Positions 36,570 through 48,486 of a stretch of DNA of 64,000 bases are shown one piece after another. The translations under genes and the position numbers were made by a program. Origin of the DNA: Acephala macrosclerotiorum (taxonomy: Eukaryota > Ascomycota > Leotiomycetes > Helotiales > Mollisiaceae); assembly GCA_014904845.1 (NCBI GenBank), contig MU119246.1, forward strand, positions 124,001 through 188,000, given 5' to 3'. Every line of letters begins with the position of its first letter. Position 1 is the first letter of the stretch. The notes below the pieces were generated by a model. The model was given only the letters and a program-made list of their open reading frames with translations. It was not told the origin of the DNA and ran no database searches.

Positions 36570-39500
36570 ATGTCTCGACCTGTCGAGGAATACGCCATGA
36601 GTGGTCCTCGAGATTTCCTCGAGGCTCAACCTTCTGGACGGCCGGGAACCTCTCGGTCGTCGGAGGGTGATGTCGATGAAAACAACGAGCCTTCTTCGAT
36701 TGATATACATCGGCAAGTCAAGTGAGTGTCAGGGTACTTGAAAATATCTAAGTTCTCAGACTGACGTATCGCAAACAGGAGGAGCCTTAACTCCAGACAC
36801 ATCTTCGTATGTTTTCCGCTCGGCTTCGGTATCGCTTCAACTTTGACACCTGGCTGACGGGGACGTTGACAGTTGATCACTGTTAGCGGCACCATTGGAA
36901 TGGGTCTATTTGACAACAGTGGAGAGATACTTCGAATAGCAGGACCAGCAGGAGGTTTGATGGCATATATTATTGTTGGCATATGTGTAATATGTGTTAT
37001 GGAGGGTCTCGGAGAAATGATTGGTCACTGGGCTATTCCTAATTGTATGGTTGAGTTTGTTGCCAAATTTGTAGACAAGGACTTGGCGATTGTCGTCGGC
37101 TTAGCATATTGGTATGTCTCTGTTCGTTTTCAGCAGCATACTCTGAGTTGAATCTATGCTGATGTCTCAGGTATTGCTATGCAATCGGCTTTGCTACATT
37201 GGTCGTTGCTGCAGCCAATCTGGCAAGTTTTTGGGAATGGTCAACGACGATACAGAACTTCGTGTTCACGTTTGGCATCCCCGGTCTATTGATTTGCATT
37301 AACTGCTTTGGTGTGCTTTGGTACGCGAATGTCGAAAGCGTTTTAGGCGTGATGAAGATCATACTGGTTCTTGTTTCGTTTCTCACCATGGTTATCATCA
37401 ATCATATGGGTGAGAGTGTTCCCAGGATGATATCTGAAAGCTAGCTAACTTGCTAGACATCCACGCAGATACCCCTAATGGCGAAGTAGGATCGACATGT
37501 GAGCAACTCTCCAATCTATCATCCATCAGATTGCTCACTTGTGCTGCTGCAGATATCGACGATGGATTTCGACATGATCCTACCGTTGCCTCGAACAATG
37601 CGATTGCCGTTCTGTATGTATCCCTCCTCCCGAGATGATCTTGCAGTATCTAATCATCGTTCGTGTCTTGAGTATCGCCATTCCCATCGTGGCCTATGCC
37701 TACGTCGGTGTTGAGATCGTTGCTGTCACAGCACTCGAAGCAGAAGATCCGAAGAGATCGTTGAAATTCCCTGCGAAATATATCGCTTGGCTTACCTTTG
37801 GGACCTATTTTCTCAGCGCAGTCGGCTTTTACCTCAATGCTGCTTGGACGGATCCATCTTTGCCTGTGATGGAAGGTCGAAAGAATGAAACCTTAGCTGG
37901 TGGAGGCATGGACAGCAGCACGCCTTCGAATTCTACGACCATTCAGAGCACTGCGATTGTTATAATTGCAACCATGCACGCTAACATACTTGCACTACCA
38001 AGCATCCTCAACATAGGCCTGATCTTCGCCGTGTTGAGCACTTCAAACACATCTCTTTATGTCTGTTCCCGGACACTATTTGGTCTTACTCGAGGAATCA
38101 ACCCAGAACATCCCTCCCGTATCATGCGTTGGATGTCGAGGTTGAGTAGAACATCCCCAGGCAGCAATATTCCCGCGAATTCTCTTGCATTCTCTGCAGC
38201 CTTCTTTTGCTGGATTCCATTTTTGCGTTTGAGCAAGAGCTACACCGACCAGGAAGTAAGTCACCTGCTTACCTCGGTATTCTGTCTCTAAGTCATGAAC
38301 AGATCCAAGAGATCATGAGCGGAATAGCGACTGTTGCGGTTGTACTTGTCTGGGCCGCTCTTTGCTTAGCTTTCATTCGCTATCGAAAGTGGTGAGTTGC
38401 TGCCAATTTGAATTTAGGAGCTCAGTATACTGATGCATTTTTGAGGTTGGAAATTCATAAAGATGAATTGAAGGGCGATTATGAGGAGTATAACCTCTGG
38501 AAAGTAGGCAATAATACTGCTCCGTTCAGAACGATTCTTTGCGGGGCACAGCCTATCCCAGCCTACATTGGTCTTGTATCTTGTCTTCTGATCGTCTTCG
38601 TCTTTGCCACTTCGAGCTGGTGGGACCATGGGGAGAAAGCTGCTGCAGTCTGGGCATCTATGGCTGGTGTAAGTTCTGTGAGGTTCTTATACTTTGTGTA
38701 TGACTAATTCAAAGCGCAGCCAATCATTTTGACCATCTTTTGGTTTGCCCTGAAATACTTCCGATACTATGGCCAAAAGGTCGTATGGTATGTCCCGCTG
38801 GGAAACTGGGAAAAACTTCAAAAGACCCTCACCGAACTGAAAAATGCGACGCAAGAGGACGTTGATTCCACGAGACAGTCGGCTGGAGGACAACGGGAAG
38901 TCAGAGAGCAGTCACAACAAGGACTCTTCCCGAGCTATCCTCATCTTCTCGACCCGACTTTATACATCCCCATTCCCCAACGAACCCATGACTCCATTTA
39001 TGGCGGCAGTGGGAGCGTATCACCTACCACCAGACCCAGTCGCTACGCTCGAGGAGAGCAAGATGTTGATGGCATCGAGCTGGTCCAAACCCACGACCGA
39101 AGCCCGAGAAGGTCGAGCGCTCGACAGCCATCCGCCTCTGATATTTATGGAGCCTCGGTTCTTGGTACGGTACCGAGACGCAAGCCAGTATCTAACACGT
39201 CCTCTGGACTTGGTCTAGGTATAGGTGACCGAAATTCAGGTGAGTCGATGGGCTCGCAAGATCCTATGCTACTGCGTCAAGATAGAAGTAGACAGCCTAG
39301 TTTCGGGAGTGCCGCAGATGAGTATAATGCTGGCCCTTCCACGGCTTCCAGACGAAGTCGGAATGAGCTACTCTCTCCCAGTAGGGACGAGGTTGCGAGT
39401 GGTCGTTTCTCACGATCGCAGAGCAGCAATCTTGATCTCGAGACACAGGGACAGGATCTTGAAAATCAAGGTGCGAGGAGGCAGGAGATATGGGGACAGC

Positions 39501-39679
39501 AGCGGCAGGCCTATGATCCAGCTTTGTCTCCGCAATCACCGCCGTTATTGGCCCCACCGCAGTGGAATCCGAATTATGTGGAAAGGGCGGCTGGCGAGCC
39601 TGACACTGGGATACAGGCCCCCAGCCAGACGTTGCATAGGCAGAGAGGGGTCAATGGGTTGCGGGGTCGTAGTAGCTAG
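36570..39679 (+). CDS. Amino-acid permease (APC superfamily, YAT-like) with a very long C-terminal tail
   Basis: Ten exons: 36570..36721, 36779..36806, 36873..37111, 37171..37409, 37457..37498, 37553..37613, 37673..38255, 38303..38391, 38446..38668 and 38720..39679; 871 residues. The core carries RSLNSRHIFLITVSGTIGMG at the first helix, EGLGEMIGHWAIPN, LAYWYCYAIGFA, YAYVGVEIVAVTALEAEDP, LSTSNTSLYVCSRTLFGLT and a final membrane pair with QPIPAYIGLVSCLLIVFVF. This is the plan of fungal YAT permeases, though the helix-1 motif is divergent. About 300 residues of hydrophilic Ser/Arg/Gln-rich tail follow; ordinary permeases have 30-60. Two introns need GAG acceptors (37614..37672 and 38392..38445) to keep the frame; both have good donors and branch sites. 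The substrate is unknown. Confidence 0.8.
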
Positions 39680-39921
39680 AAAGAATAGGTGCTGTCTGGG
39701 GCGGCGTTTTGAGGCGAGGGATAGGCAACAATGATGATGGTCCTCTTTCGTGTGTACGGATTCTTGGAAGGAGTGGGCGTTAGGATCTTGCTGCTTCTGA
39801 ATTACTTCCTATTTGATTTTTTGTTAGGGTGTCAAGATGATATTGCTTAGATAGATATACATGATACCCATTCTTACAGCAAGCAGTATTCCATTCTTCG
39901 GTCTTGCTTCCACTCTTCCTG

Positions 39922-40892
39922 TCATCCGGGCAATGACTCCGCCTCGTTCCAATCCCAACGCCTCTCCATTGAAAAGCTTGCTCCTAGTTTTCGTAACCAC
40001 TCTTCAGCATCCCCCTCACATCCCAACTCAAGGAGGCACCTCCTCCCCTTCCAATCCCAACACCGCCCTCTCCCCTCAATCCCTACACCCCTCGTCACCT
40101 CCAATATTCTCTCCACTGCATACCCCACCTTAAATAAATTCTCCTCTTTAACATTCCCCCAAAACTCCTTACTCAACCCGGTCTTCACCGTCCCCGGATG
40201 GTACGCCATAGCCATTGCTTTATCCCCCACTCTCGCTTTCAAAAACAAATCTAGGGATTTGGTGAAAGAGTTTACGCCCGCCTTGGAGGCGCGGTACGAA
40301 TACCAGCCCCCGAGGGAGTTGTCGGTTGTTGAGCCGACGCGGGCGGACATATTGAGCCAGATTGCTTGCGTGGGGAGACCTAGGGAGGAGGTGGGTAGTG
40401 AGGTGGATTTCTTGGGGAGGAAGGGAGAGAAGTGTTTTGCGATTAGCATGGGACCAATTGTATTGATGGCGAATGTTTTGGTGAGGAGGTTGTTGTCGAG
40501 TTGTTGGGGCGATTTCTCAGGGTGGAGGATGCCTGGGATGCAGAAGGCGAGGTGGAGGTGGGTTTTTGAGGCCTCGAACATTGATGATGCGTCTTCGGCG
40601 GCGCGGAGGATTGTGCTTTCGTCTGTTGAATTGTTAGGGTTTTGACTTTGATATTGGGTTTAGGAGAGATGGAAGGTAGAAAGAGAGGGGGGGGAGTACT
40701 GGTGACATCTAGTTCTAGGACTGTGAGACGTGATGAATCTACATTTTTGAGATCTGATAGTATGCTCTCCTTAACCCTGTCGACGTCTTTCCGTGCTGTT
40801 GCTACAACGGGGATTTTGGTTGTGAGGAGTAATTGTCTTGTCAATTCGAAGCCGATTCCTCGGCTTGCTGGAGAAACAAGTGACCATGCCAT
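39922..40892 (-). CDS. Short-chain dehydrogenase/reductase (C-factor-like)
   Basis: Exons are 40892..40700 and 40622..39922 with a 77-nt intron; 297 residues. The Rossmann fold is evident: SPASRGIG stands in for the cofactor-binding glycine motif, LELDVT marks the adenine-side acidic residue region, and SARVGS with YRASK supply the catalytic Ser, Tyr and Lys. HPGTVKTGLS is the usual post-catalytic loop. The sequence resembles the fungal/bacterial C-signal subgroup of SDRs acting on small carbonyl compounds with NAD(P)H; no substrate can be assigned. The last ~50 residues are unusually rich in Gly, Arg and Trp. It is convergent with the permease gene. Confidence 0.88.
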
Positions 40893-41386
40893 ATAGGAGA
40901 AGATACTCTAAGAACTATCATGAATGTAATTGTAAGGGAGCCGTTGAAGGGGAGCTGATATTGGGAGCTTCGAGCTTCAATGACAGCATGAACAGGGATG
41001 TTGATCGACGGTCCCTTGGAGGACTAAGTGCGGGAACCTTTCCTCCTTGGAACATGGTTCCTGAATGTGTTCAGACTAGATTCGCCTTAGGACCTTGGGT
41101 AAGACGTGTATGGAGGATTAGTCCAAGAAAAGAAAGACAGATACACCTACAAGTTCCAATGATAGTCTAAAATTTGATACTTCCGTATTAGACCTGAGGG
41201 TCACTTGGTGACCGCACTTCAAAATCATATTCCACCGAGATCAATACCGAACTGAGCCATCCATCGCCATCTACACTTACACTGTCGCCCAATTACAAAA
41301 CCAAGGAAGTTCCAGCCACCAGGCTGCCGAGCATATAATGCAGCAATCGAAGAAATGCTTAGGTATATTGTAGTAAAGACAAGCAA
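40893..41386. other. Intergenic region, SDR promoter and Chs5 3' flank
   Basis: About 490 bp between two genes on the same strand; no coding frame of note. Confidence 0.45.
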
Positions 41387-42627
41387 TTAAAGAGCAACAT
41401 CTTGGAAGCTCGAATGTCCAGGCGTCTGAGATCCAGATCCACTTCCTTCTTCCACAGGCTCTTTCAACTTCTCCGAATCCTCTCCTTCATCAGCGTCCTC
41501 AACTGTAGGGGCTGCAGGCCGAAAAGCAACTTTGTGTTGATCACGATCCTCGACTCTGACTTTCTGCTCATCTGGTATGGTTGTCTTCTCTTTCTCTTTT
41601 TCCTCCTCCTCTTCTTCGCTGCTGTCTCCCTCTTCCTCCTTGGGTGTGTCCTTTGCTGGTGGGGTAGGAGGTACTGCTTGGCTCGAGCCGTTGGTCCGAG
41701 TCGTAGCAGGAGGACTCATGGGAGGAGATCTCGCCTGCTCAGGAGGTGGTTGCTGAGAAGGAATTTCTGCTTGTGCGATTTGACGTTGTCGAGGATCAGC
41801 GTCAAGGTAGTATTGCCTGACGCCCACAATTCTGCCTCCTCTCTCACAGCCCTCAACCCATTCTGGTCGTACAACTGGAATGTTCATTTCAACAGCCTTT
41901 TCCCAATCTATACCTCTTCCTTCCGTGGTGACGAAATGTGTAGTATCGATTCTGACCGTTGGAGCAATTTTCGCTCCTATCCTCTCAATAGCCTTCGTAA
42001 GGCTCTCCTTGAGCTGCGAAGGCAGAATACCAGGCGTAACAGTGATACCGCTCAAATCCGTCATCTTATGAGTCTTCACAACCACCTTCTCACTACTGTA
42101 TGTACCAGCACTAGTCCTCAACACCAAATGAAATGTGTACTCCGTATCAACCGCCAAACCACTAATCTTCGTGCTCTGCATCGCAGTCGGCCTTGGGATA
42201 TTGCCTGCTTTCTGTCCATTGCGGAACAAAGAGAGAGATATGCACTCTGCGGTTGCGGTTTCAATTGGATCCCATTCGAGGACCACAGAAGTTTGTGTGG
42301 CATTTCGGCAGCGGAGGATGGGTGCAGCAGGCTCGCTTTCACCAAAGGAGGAGTAGATGGCATCTTGGAGGGCGTGGAAGGCAGCTTGGGATTTCTGCTC
42401 AGAGGTGATGTTGCGGGCGACGGTGATATCGACTATGCTGCCGGAGGAGATGTTAGGAGGTAGGAGAATTGAGGGGAATTCAATCTAGATGAAGTGTCAG
42501 AGGTATAATCTTGTGCTGGATTGGACAGCTGTCGCATTCATAGAAGGCAGCTTACAAGTCGTTTGTCTTGGGTCAGCAAGACGGCTACGCCTGCATCGAC
42601 CTTGCCGACTGTCAGTGAGATCAGCAT
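41387..42627 (-). CDS. CHS5: Exomer core subunit Chs5
   Basis: Scaffold of the exomer coat that carries chitin synthase and other cargo from the trans-Golgi to the cell surface. Exons are 42627..42556 and 42484..41387 with a 71-nt intron; 389 residues. The N-terminal dimerisation piece LTVGKVDAGVAVLLTQDKRL joins IEFPSILLPPNISSGSIVDI, a hallmark of the family. A fibronectin-III domain follows (~75-165), then a BRCT domain (~167-250; HFVTTEGRGIDWEKAVEMNI, WVEGCERGG). The C-terminal third is acidic and disordered with an EEEEEE run. The start has an upstream A at -3 and matches yeast Chs5. The family assignment is secure. Confidence 0.94.
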
Positions 42628-42887
42628 CTTTAGTCTGCTATTGTAGGATTGTCTGGTCTCCAAGATTCATACGTTGCGATAATTCAAGCTTGAGAACGCG
42701 ACTCGAAGCTCGGGCCGCTATTTGGTCCGACCTATTTTTATCGCCACGAGGCTGGGAAATTGGTGAAACAGGCTGAGCCTTGAAAGGGAATGGGAATTCG
42801 AATTCGAGAATATCATAATCACTGTTTATAGCAAGGACACCTGGATGAATAGTAGAGATTTATTCGTAGCCTCAATGTCTCACAATT

Positions 42888-43526
42888 CTAAGAAGCGCCT
42901 TTCGTAATTCTCGGTCTTGTTTCTTTGAATTTGAGTCCTGGTCTTGGCCCATTGTTTGTTCCATATCCATACCCTTTCCCACCCATCTTAGCGAATCTAA
43001 AGGGCAGACCAGACCTTTGGTCCCCGAACTGCCGCCTGATCATGAATGCCACCGCCTGATCCGTCTGCCTAACCAAAGTATCCATCTTAGTCTTCATTAT
43101 CGCCTCCAAAGCTCCCAACATAGCCGTCCCATACAAAGGCTCCCCTTCCCCCGCCTCAGGCAAACGAGAACCATCCGGAGCATATCCCTCTTTCTTCAAC
43201 GACTCTGTGAAAGCATGCCTCAGCTTCCTAGTAGCATGGCTTCTCATAGTTCGTTTTGCAAAGTTGTGGGAAAGGCAAGACCACCAGAGAGATTCTGTTC
43301 GTTCAGTCCAGCGCTTGAGATGTGCAGCAGAGAGGATAGTGGTGATATTACTCGAGGTGTCGAACCATTTCGTCGCGCCGAGGGTGAAGCAATGGTTTGG
43401 GCTATATTTGAAGCTGTATGTAGATGCGCCTTTAACCTTCGGAGAGAATTGCTTCAGCGACTTAAAATCGTGAATTCCCTTGTAAAGACTGTTCAAGGTA
43501 CTCGAATATTTATGCACGAGGACCAT
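42888..43526 (-). CDS. Conserved-looking protein of unknown function, 212 residues
   Basis: An uninterrupted frame of 213 codons from an ATG at 43526. The N-terminal half is basic and rich in Ser, Thr and Tyr (KQFSPKVKGASTYSFKYSPN), the middle has many Arg/His residues (NFAKRTMRSHATRKLRHAFT), and the C-terminal part contains LYGTAMLGALEAIMKTKMDT and a Gly-rich GGKGYGYGTNNGPRPG. No domain is recognised. The basic, amphipathic N-terminus would suit a mitochondrial or nucleolar protein; that is only a guess. It lies upstream of CHS5 on the same strand and is divergent from the eIF1A gene. An internal intron cannot be excluded. Confidence 0.6.
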   Translation of the reverse strand: MVLVHKYSSTLNSLYKGIHDFKSLKQFSPKVKGASTYSFKYSPNHCFTLGATKWFDTSSNITTILSAAHLKRWTERTESLWWSCLSHNFAKRTMRSHATRKLRHAFTESLKKEGYAPDGSRLPEAGEGEPLYGTAMLGALEAIMKTKMDTLVRQTDQAVAFMIRRQFGDQRSGLPFRFAKMGGKGYGYGTNNGPRPGLKFKETRPRITKGAS

Positions 43527-43886
43527 TTTCGAGGGGTAAAGACCGTAAGAGTGCTAGGCAGATCAAAAAATGTCGTTGTAGTCATCGCAGACCATTGCGG
43601 TATTTCGGAATAGACGTCGAGTGGCCCAGTAACGACGACATTATGGGTCTTGGATGAGCAGTCCTTGACTTGATTTCTCGCTTGGAACAAAAGAGCCAAA
43701 TTTTAGCGCAAAACCGCATGTGACGCACAAGCCCACTCCCCCACCAACAACCCACCAGTCCATTTTACAAAGACCACAATAACTAGAAAAAGCCCGCCAC
43801 ACATCTTCGCGGACTTAACTAACTTCGGACTGCCCAAGGAACCACGAGAAACACACACAGAAAGTCAACAGAAGAACTCAGTCAAT
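43527..43886. other. Divergent promoter region, unknown gene / eIF1A
   Basis: 360 bp between starts, with a CAACACC/AACTCAGTCAAT-rich leader before the eIF1A ATG. No coding content. Confidence 0.5.
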
Positions 43887-44503
43887 ATGCCCAAGAATAA
43901 GGGAAAGGTAAGCGCACACTGCTTTGCCACAACATCCAGCGCAACAACACAACAAAGCTGATCACTTCACGAACAGGGAGGCAAGAATCGTCGTCGTGGA
44001 AAGAATGAGAACGACAACGAGAAGCGCGAACTCACATTCAAGGAAGAAGGTCAAGGTACGTCTGCTGTTCAACCCTCCGCGTCAGAAACCCACCGAATAC
44101 GAACATCTCTAACTCCACCATCACAGAATACGCCCAAGTCCTCAAGATGCTCGGAAACGGCCGTCTCGAAGCCCTCTGCTTCGACGGCTCCAAACGTCTC
44201 GCACACATCCGCGGTAAACTCCGGAAGAAAGTCTGGATCAACCAAGGAGATATCATCCTATTGTCTCTCCGCGACTACCAAGACGAGAAGGGAGATGTTA
44301 TCTTAAAGTATTCTGCCGATGAAGCGAGAAGTTTGAAGGCTTATGGTGAACTTCCTGAATCTGCGAAGATCAATGAGACGGATACGTATGGGCAGGAGGG
44401 AGATGGAGATTGTAACTTTGAGTTCGATGAGGATAGGAGTGAGAGTGAGGATGAGGAGGAGGTTGGTGGGAAGGGCAAGGAGGTTGATATTGATGATATC
44501 TAG
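43887..44503 (+). CDS. TIF11: Translation initiation factor eIF1A
   Basis: Small factor of the 43S pre-initiation complex that, with eIF1, holds the ribosome open for scanning. Exons are 43887..43907, 43977..44055 and 44127..44503; 158 residues. The basic N-tail [19 protein letters not shown] is followed by the OB fold ([40 protein letters not shown]) and the acidic C-tail ending DIDDI. This is the canonical eIF1A order and length. Introns are 69 and 71 nt, GT-AG, the first right after the seventh codon. Identification is firm. Confidence 0.97.
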
Positions 44504-45055
44504 ACGTTTGTCTGGACCATCATGGGGGACTACAAGGGGATGAGGAGTGGTGGCGGAGGAAGGAAGAAAGGAAAGAAAAGAAAGACTGTCTTCTCTCTCA
44601 ATCTCATGGATGGCGAGTAAAGTCAAGACCGAGACTTACAACCCAACCTGAGAACCTCGACAGCAATTTTTCTTTGGGTACTTGACTGGTCGATAGATTG
44701 CAGTGGGAGAGACGTTGCAATCCATCGGCTAGGACTTTGAACTTTTCAGCTGCATTTGCTTACGGGCTGCTTTGATACTCGCCTTCGTGGTCATTCCTGG
44801 CAGACTTGCATCAGGCATCCTTCATAGACTAGAATACACGCACTGCATTCGTATGATTCGCGGGTTTGAAATTCAAAGCAACTGTTGTGACTTTTCGCTG
44901 CTTGATTATATTCAACGCTAACCACAACACACTTCTAACTCCTCGAGCGAAATGCTTTGACAATTCTAACCTACGAGTCAAGAGCAAGCCACCCGCTAGC
45001 ATTCACAACGCCGCTTGCACCAAAGAGTCTTCACCAGAATATAAACATTCATCAT
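44504..45055. other. 3' flanks of convergent eIF1A and Las17 genes
   Basis: About 550 bp with both 3' untranslated regions; no gene seen. Confidence 0.5.
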
Positions 45056-47098
45056 CTAATCCCAATCATCGTTATCTCCCTCGTCATCTGTATTCAATTA
45101 GTACGAGTCAATATAGATTTAGAGGATGAGTAACTTACCACTTGCGCTAACTTTCTGCTTCCGCTTGCTTAAAGCTGCCGCCAACGCACCGGCTAATCCA
45201 CCTTCAGCTCCAGCACTAGCGCCCGCAGGAGGCAAGCCGCTACCAGCAGGTCCAGTATCAGCACCAGGAACCATTGCGGCACTTCTGTCTCTGATTTGGG
45301 TTCGGTCGACTTTCTTGAGAGCTCCAATTCCACCTGCCTTCTGAATACCAGCCAACAAGTCTGCTCGGTCGCCTGTAGGAGCTTGTAAGGCCGGTACACC
45401 AGACTGATAGCCTGAATCGCGGTTTGGCGGGGGTGGAGGTGGCGCTGGGGGTCCTCCGAATGATGGTGGAGGTGGGGGTGGAGCGGGAGGTCCATTTGAA
45501 GATGGCATTGGGGGCGGAGGGGGTGGAGAAGGGGCATTTGATTGTGGGAGAGGCGGAGGCGGAGGTGCATTGGACTGAGGTAAAGGTGGGGGAGGAGGCG
45601 CACTCGATTGTGGTAAAGGAGGTGGTGGTGGGGGTCCTGAGTCTCTCGAAGGAGGTGGGGGAACAGGACGACTTGAGGCAGGGGGTAATGGAGGAGCTTG
45701 TGATATAGGCGCAGAAGGTGTTTTTGGAGGCAATGGGGGCGGAGGTAATCCATTTGAAGGCGGTATCGCATGAGAATAAGAACTTGAAGTGTCTCGGGCT
45801 GGAGGTGGAGGGGGAACCGGTCCTCGAGCAGGTGTTGGAGGCGGTCCAGTCTTTCTTGGACCAAGGAATGGAGGGGGTACACCAAACTTTGACCCTGATT
45901 CGCCAGGCTCGTAATCATCATTTGGTGTCTTGGGGGGTCTAGGTGGAGGCGGAGGACCTGGGTTGGATAATGATGCGGCATGGTTCCGAATCGGTTTCTC
46001 GCTGGTATGAGCATATTTCCCTGCATCTGGTAATGGAGGAGGTGCAGCAAATCTGGGCGGAGGAGGTCCTCTAGGCGGCGATGGTTCTCTTGGGGGTGTC
46101 GGTTCTCGAGGAGGTTCAATCTTTGCAGCGGATCTCCTTGCTGGTGGTGGTGCTGGGGGAGCACCTCTACCACGTCCCGATGGGGCATTCTGAGGGCTAT
46201 CAGACCTCGTCCTAGTTGGACCTGCTGGAGGAGGGGGCGGTGGGGCTTTGACTCGTTGGTTCTCGATTCCATTTGGAGGAGAGGAAATATTTTGTGCTGC
46301 CTGCTGCTGTCTGATGTAGTCTGCAATGAATTCCTGATTGTCCCTGATCAGGTCATCTGTAATGCCCATCTGTTTTAGATCATCTCCCCAGGTTTCTCTC
46401 CAATTCGGATCTATGGCGTCCAGTGCTGCGTATTGAGACCTGCCACCGTTGATGCTACCTCCTGACATCCTATGGCTATTGGCGGGCGGAAGGACGTAGC
46501 TAGGCGAGTCTGGAGGAGTAGGTTGTATCGAGGGAGCAGACGAATGCCTGTGACCGCCAAAGAAGCTGCCCAATAGACCATGTCTATGTCCACCTTGCTG
46601 AGGTGCTGAACCACCAAACGGATTTGATTTGGTCAACTTGCTAGCATTCTTCTCTCGATCATTCATCTTCTTGAGAAACTGCTTCGCCTCCTTCTCGTCC
46701 ACGAAAGACAGCCCTGCTAGACATTCCTCCGTTTCGAAAGTGTGAAAGAACGTCCTGTCCTGGTTGTAGGACCATGTGTCATAGATTTCTTGGTCCCATA
46801 TTACTCCTCGTTGTGCAGGCTGCCTATGAGTTAGCATTCAATCCGGCATCCAAGCTATAACCGCCGTTACGAAGAGGGGCACACATACTGAGATATCTAC
46901 CAGCTTCAACCAGTATGTATTGCCCACGAGATCGTTTGCAAGCACCGCCGCTCCTTGCAGACCTGTATACGTCCACTTGCTTCGATTCGGATATGCAATA
47001 TAGAGTCTCGCAACGGCCACCGCATGTATCTTATTCGTGGCCTTGGGCACCTGGCGCTTGACCGTCTCCTTATCGTCGTCCGACAAAATCGAAGGCAT
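45056..47098 (-). CDS. LAS17: WASP-family actin nucleation promoter (Las17/WASP)
   Basis: Activates the Arp2/3 complex at endocytic sites. Exons are 47098..46889, 46819..45139 and 45087..45056; 640 residues. The N-terminal WH1/EVH1 domain (NKIHAVAVARLYIAYPNRSK, LVDISPAQRGVIWDQEIYD, FETEECLAGLSF) is followed by a long proline-rich region with many SH3 and profilin sites, including a tandem PPPPLPQS repeat (four near-identical copies near 45500-45640). A WH2 actin-binding helix (LLAGIQKAGGIGALKKV, ~550-567) comes next, then an acidic end in the third exon with a conserved Trp (DDEGDNDDWD) that contacts Arp2/3. No GTPase-binding domain is seen, as is usual for fungal members. The last exon is only 32 nt but is required for the acidic motif. 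Confidence 0.95.
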
Positions 47099-47901
47099 CT
47101 TGACTCCTCAAAGATGGCTTAGCCTCGAGGGCTCAATGTACAGTCGTTCTCTCGAGCTCGAGCGTTCCGTTTGTCGTGATAATTTCGAAACAAGTAGTGG
47201 TCGTGTGGGAGATTAATACGAAGCCAATGACACTGCCTGAGCGCATTGGACAATGGAATGAAGGGCGACTTGGTTGTCGGTGGGATGATAATAAACCGAA
47301 CCCCTGACTGCGAATGAGTGAAGCGGCCTATAGGCAGACGCACGAAGCAATGATTCCATTCACAGACCAAACTTCTAAGCTGTGGTTTGCAGTGAAGTGG
47401 TCCGGCTACGTAAGAAGCGCCAAGAGCGCTTTGCGAGGATCAAGCCTCAATCAGCAGCCACACATCCGAATCGAAGTTGAACGAAGCAGGCGGCGACTTT
47501 TGTTGCGAGTATCAACGCGCGTTCAATATTGAATGTGCGAACACAATAGGCAGAATGATTCTGAGGCTTGGACGAATCTTGTGTCTATTGTATTCCCAAC
47601 AATTTGTGGTATTTTTATGAATTTGTTCTTCTCATTTCCGGCTTCCGGACTCCTTCCTGCCAGAAATAGGATCCATGTCACTGGTCAATATGACTTCATT
47701 CAGCGTTTCAGCAACATAATATTATAGCTGGTATTGAAGTATGTGTATTTATGTATTTATGTATTTATGAGGCCAAACTCATGTTATATCATGTTTTCTC
47801 CGAATCCAATGCAATCCTTCTCTCAGATCCTACAACCTCTGAATTATTGTCAGTACAGGTCGTTATCCCTCTCAAAAGTCATTTAAAACATACCGGAAGT
47901 A
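47099..47901. other. Intergenic region, Las17 promoter and 3' flank of small gene
   Basis: About 800 bp. It contains a short tandem repeat of TGTATTTA units at 47741-47768. No coding frame is supported. Confidence 0.5.
47741..47768. repeat. Short tandem TGTATTTA repeat
   Basis: Three consecutive near-perfect 8-nt units in an AT-rich stretch downstream of the small gene's stop. On its strand it may lie in the 3' untranslated region. Confidence 0.6.
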
Positions 47902-48159
47902 TTACTTGTTCAATGCTTGAGCATTTGCTTGACGCTCCTCCTTCGTTCCCTCTTGTTGGGCGCTGAAGTCTTGAGGAATGGCGGGTCCTGGTTGTGCTTC
48001 GTGGTGACGGAACTCGACCTTGTCTCCCTTTGGTGGTCCTTGATCATGGAGAGGGTGGTCACTGGCATTGGAATCGGTCTTACTCGAGGCATTTTTCATG
48101 ACATGCTCCGTAGCAGCACCGGTTGGGTGGTTATCGGTCTCCTCTGGTCCGGCAGGCAT
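47902..48159 (-). CDS. Small hydrophilic conserved fungal protein
   Basis: A frame of 85 residues beginning MPAGPEETDNHPTGAATEHV and rich in Asp, Glu, His, Lys, Gln and Ala, with no hydrophobic core, signal or Cys. Its strong hydrophilicity and lack of structure resemble small stress-related or disordered fungal proteins. I recall similar short 'MPAGPEE' proteins but no function. Possible further codons upstream of this ATG are in frame, but they are hydrophobic and out of character. Divergent from RAD1 with a 327-bp shared promoter. Confidence 0.65.
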   Translation of the reverse strand: MPAGPEETDNHPTGAATEHVMKNASSKTDSNASDHPLHDQGPPKGDKVEFRHHEAQPGPAIPQDFSAQQEGTKEERQANAQALNK

Positions 48160-48486
48160 GATGAATTTATATGTAGAGGAACTTTGGTTGTGTTGTATCG
48201 CAAAATTGAAATACAAGAAGATGATTACCAGATCAAATGAACAGAGACAGCTTACCCCTCCGCCATTTATGGCAATGAATTGACTTGCCTTTCATACTAA
48301 AGGGGATGACGTCGAGGAACTTGTGACATCGCGTGAGCTCCCAATCATCCAGCTTGGCTGCCTGGCGAGACTACTTTCGACGCGTTTTCGAGGAACAAGA
48401 TCTTGTCCTTTGTGAAACCCAAAGTCGAACCGCCATCCTTGCGCGACTTTACATCAATACGCTTCGTATGACGATGAGCGCCTCTG
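48160..48486. other. Divergent promoter, small protein / RAD1
   Basis: 327 bp between two start codons, containing an AATTGAAATACAAG-type AT-rich part near 48205-48235. No coding content. Confidence 0.5.

Noticed and set aside
41402..42463. 353-codon plus-strand frame antisense to CHS5
   Set aside because: It starts with TTG and mirrors the biased codons of the real gene on the other strand.
45193..46326. 377-codon frame within LAS17
   Set aside because: Shifted-frame shadow of the proline-rich repeat region; the WH1-PRD-WH2-acidic frame is the real one.
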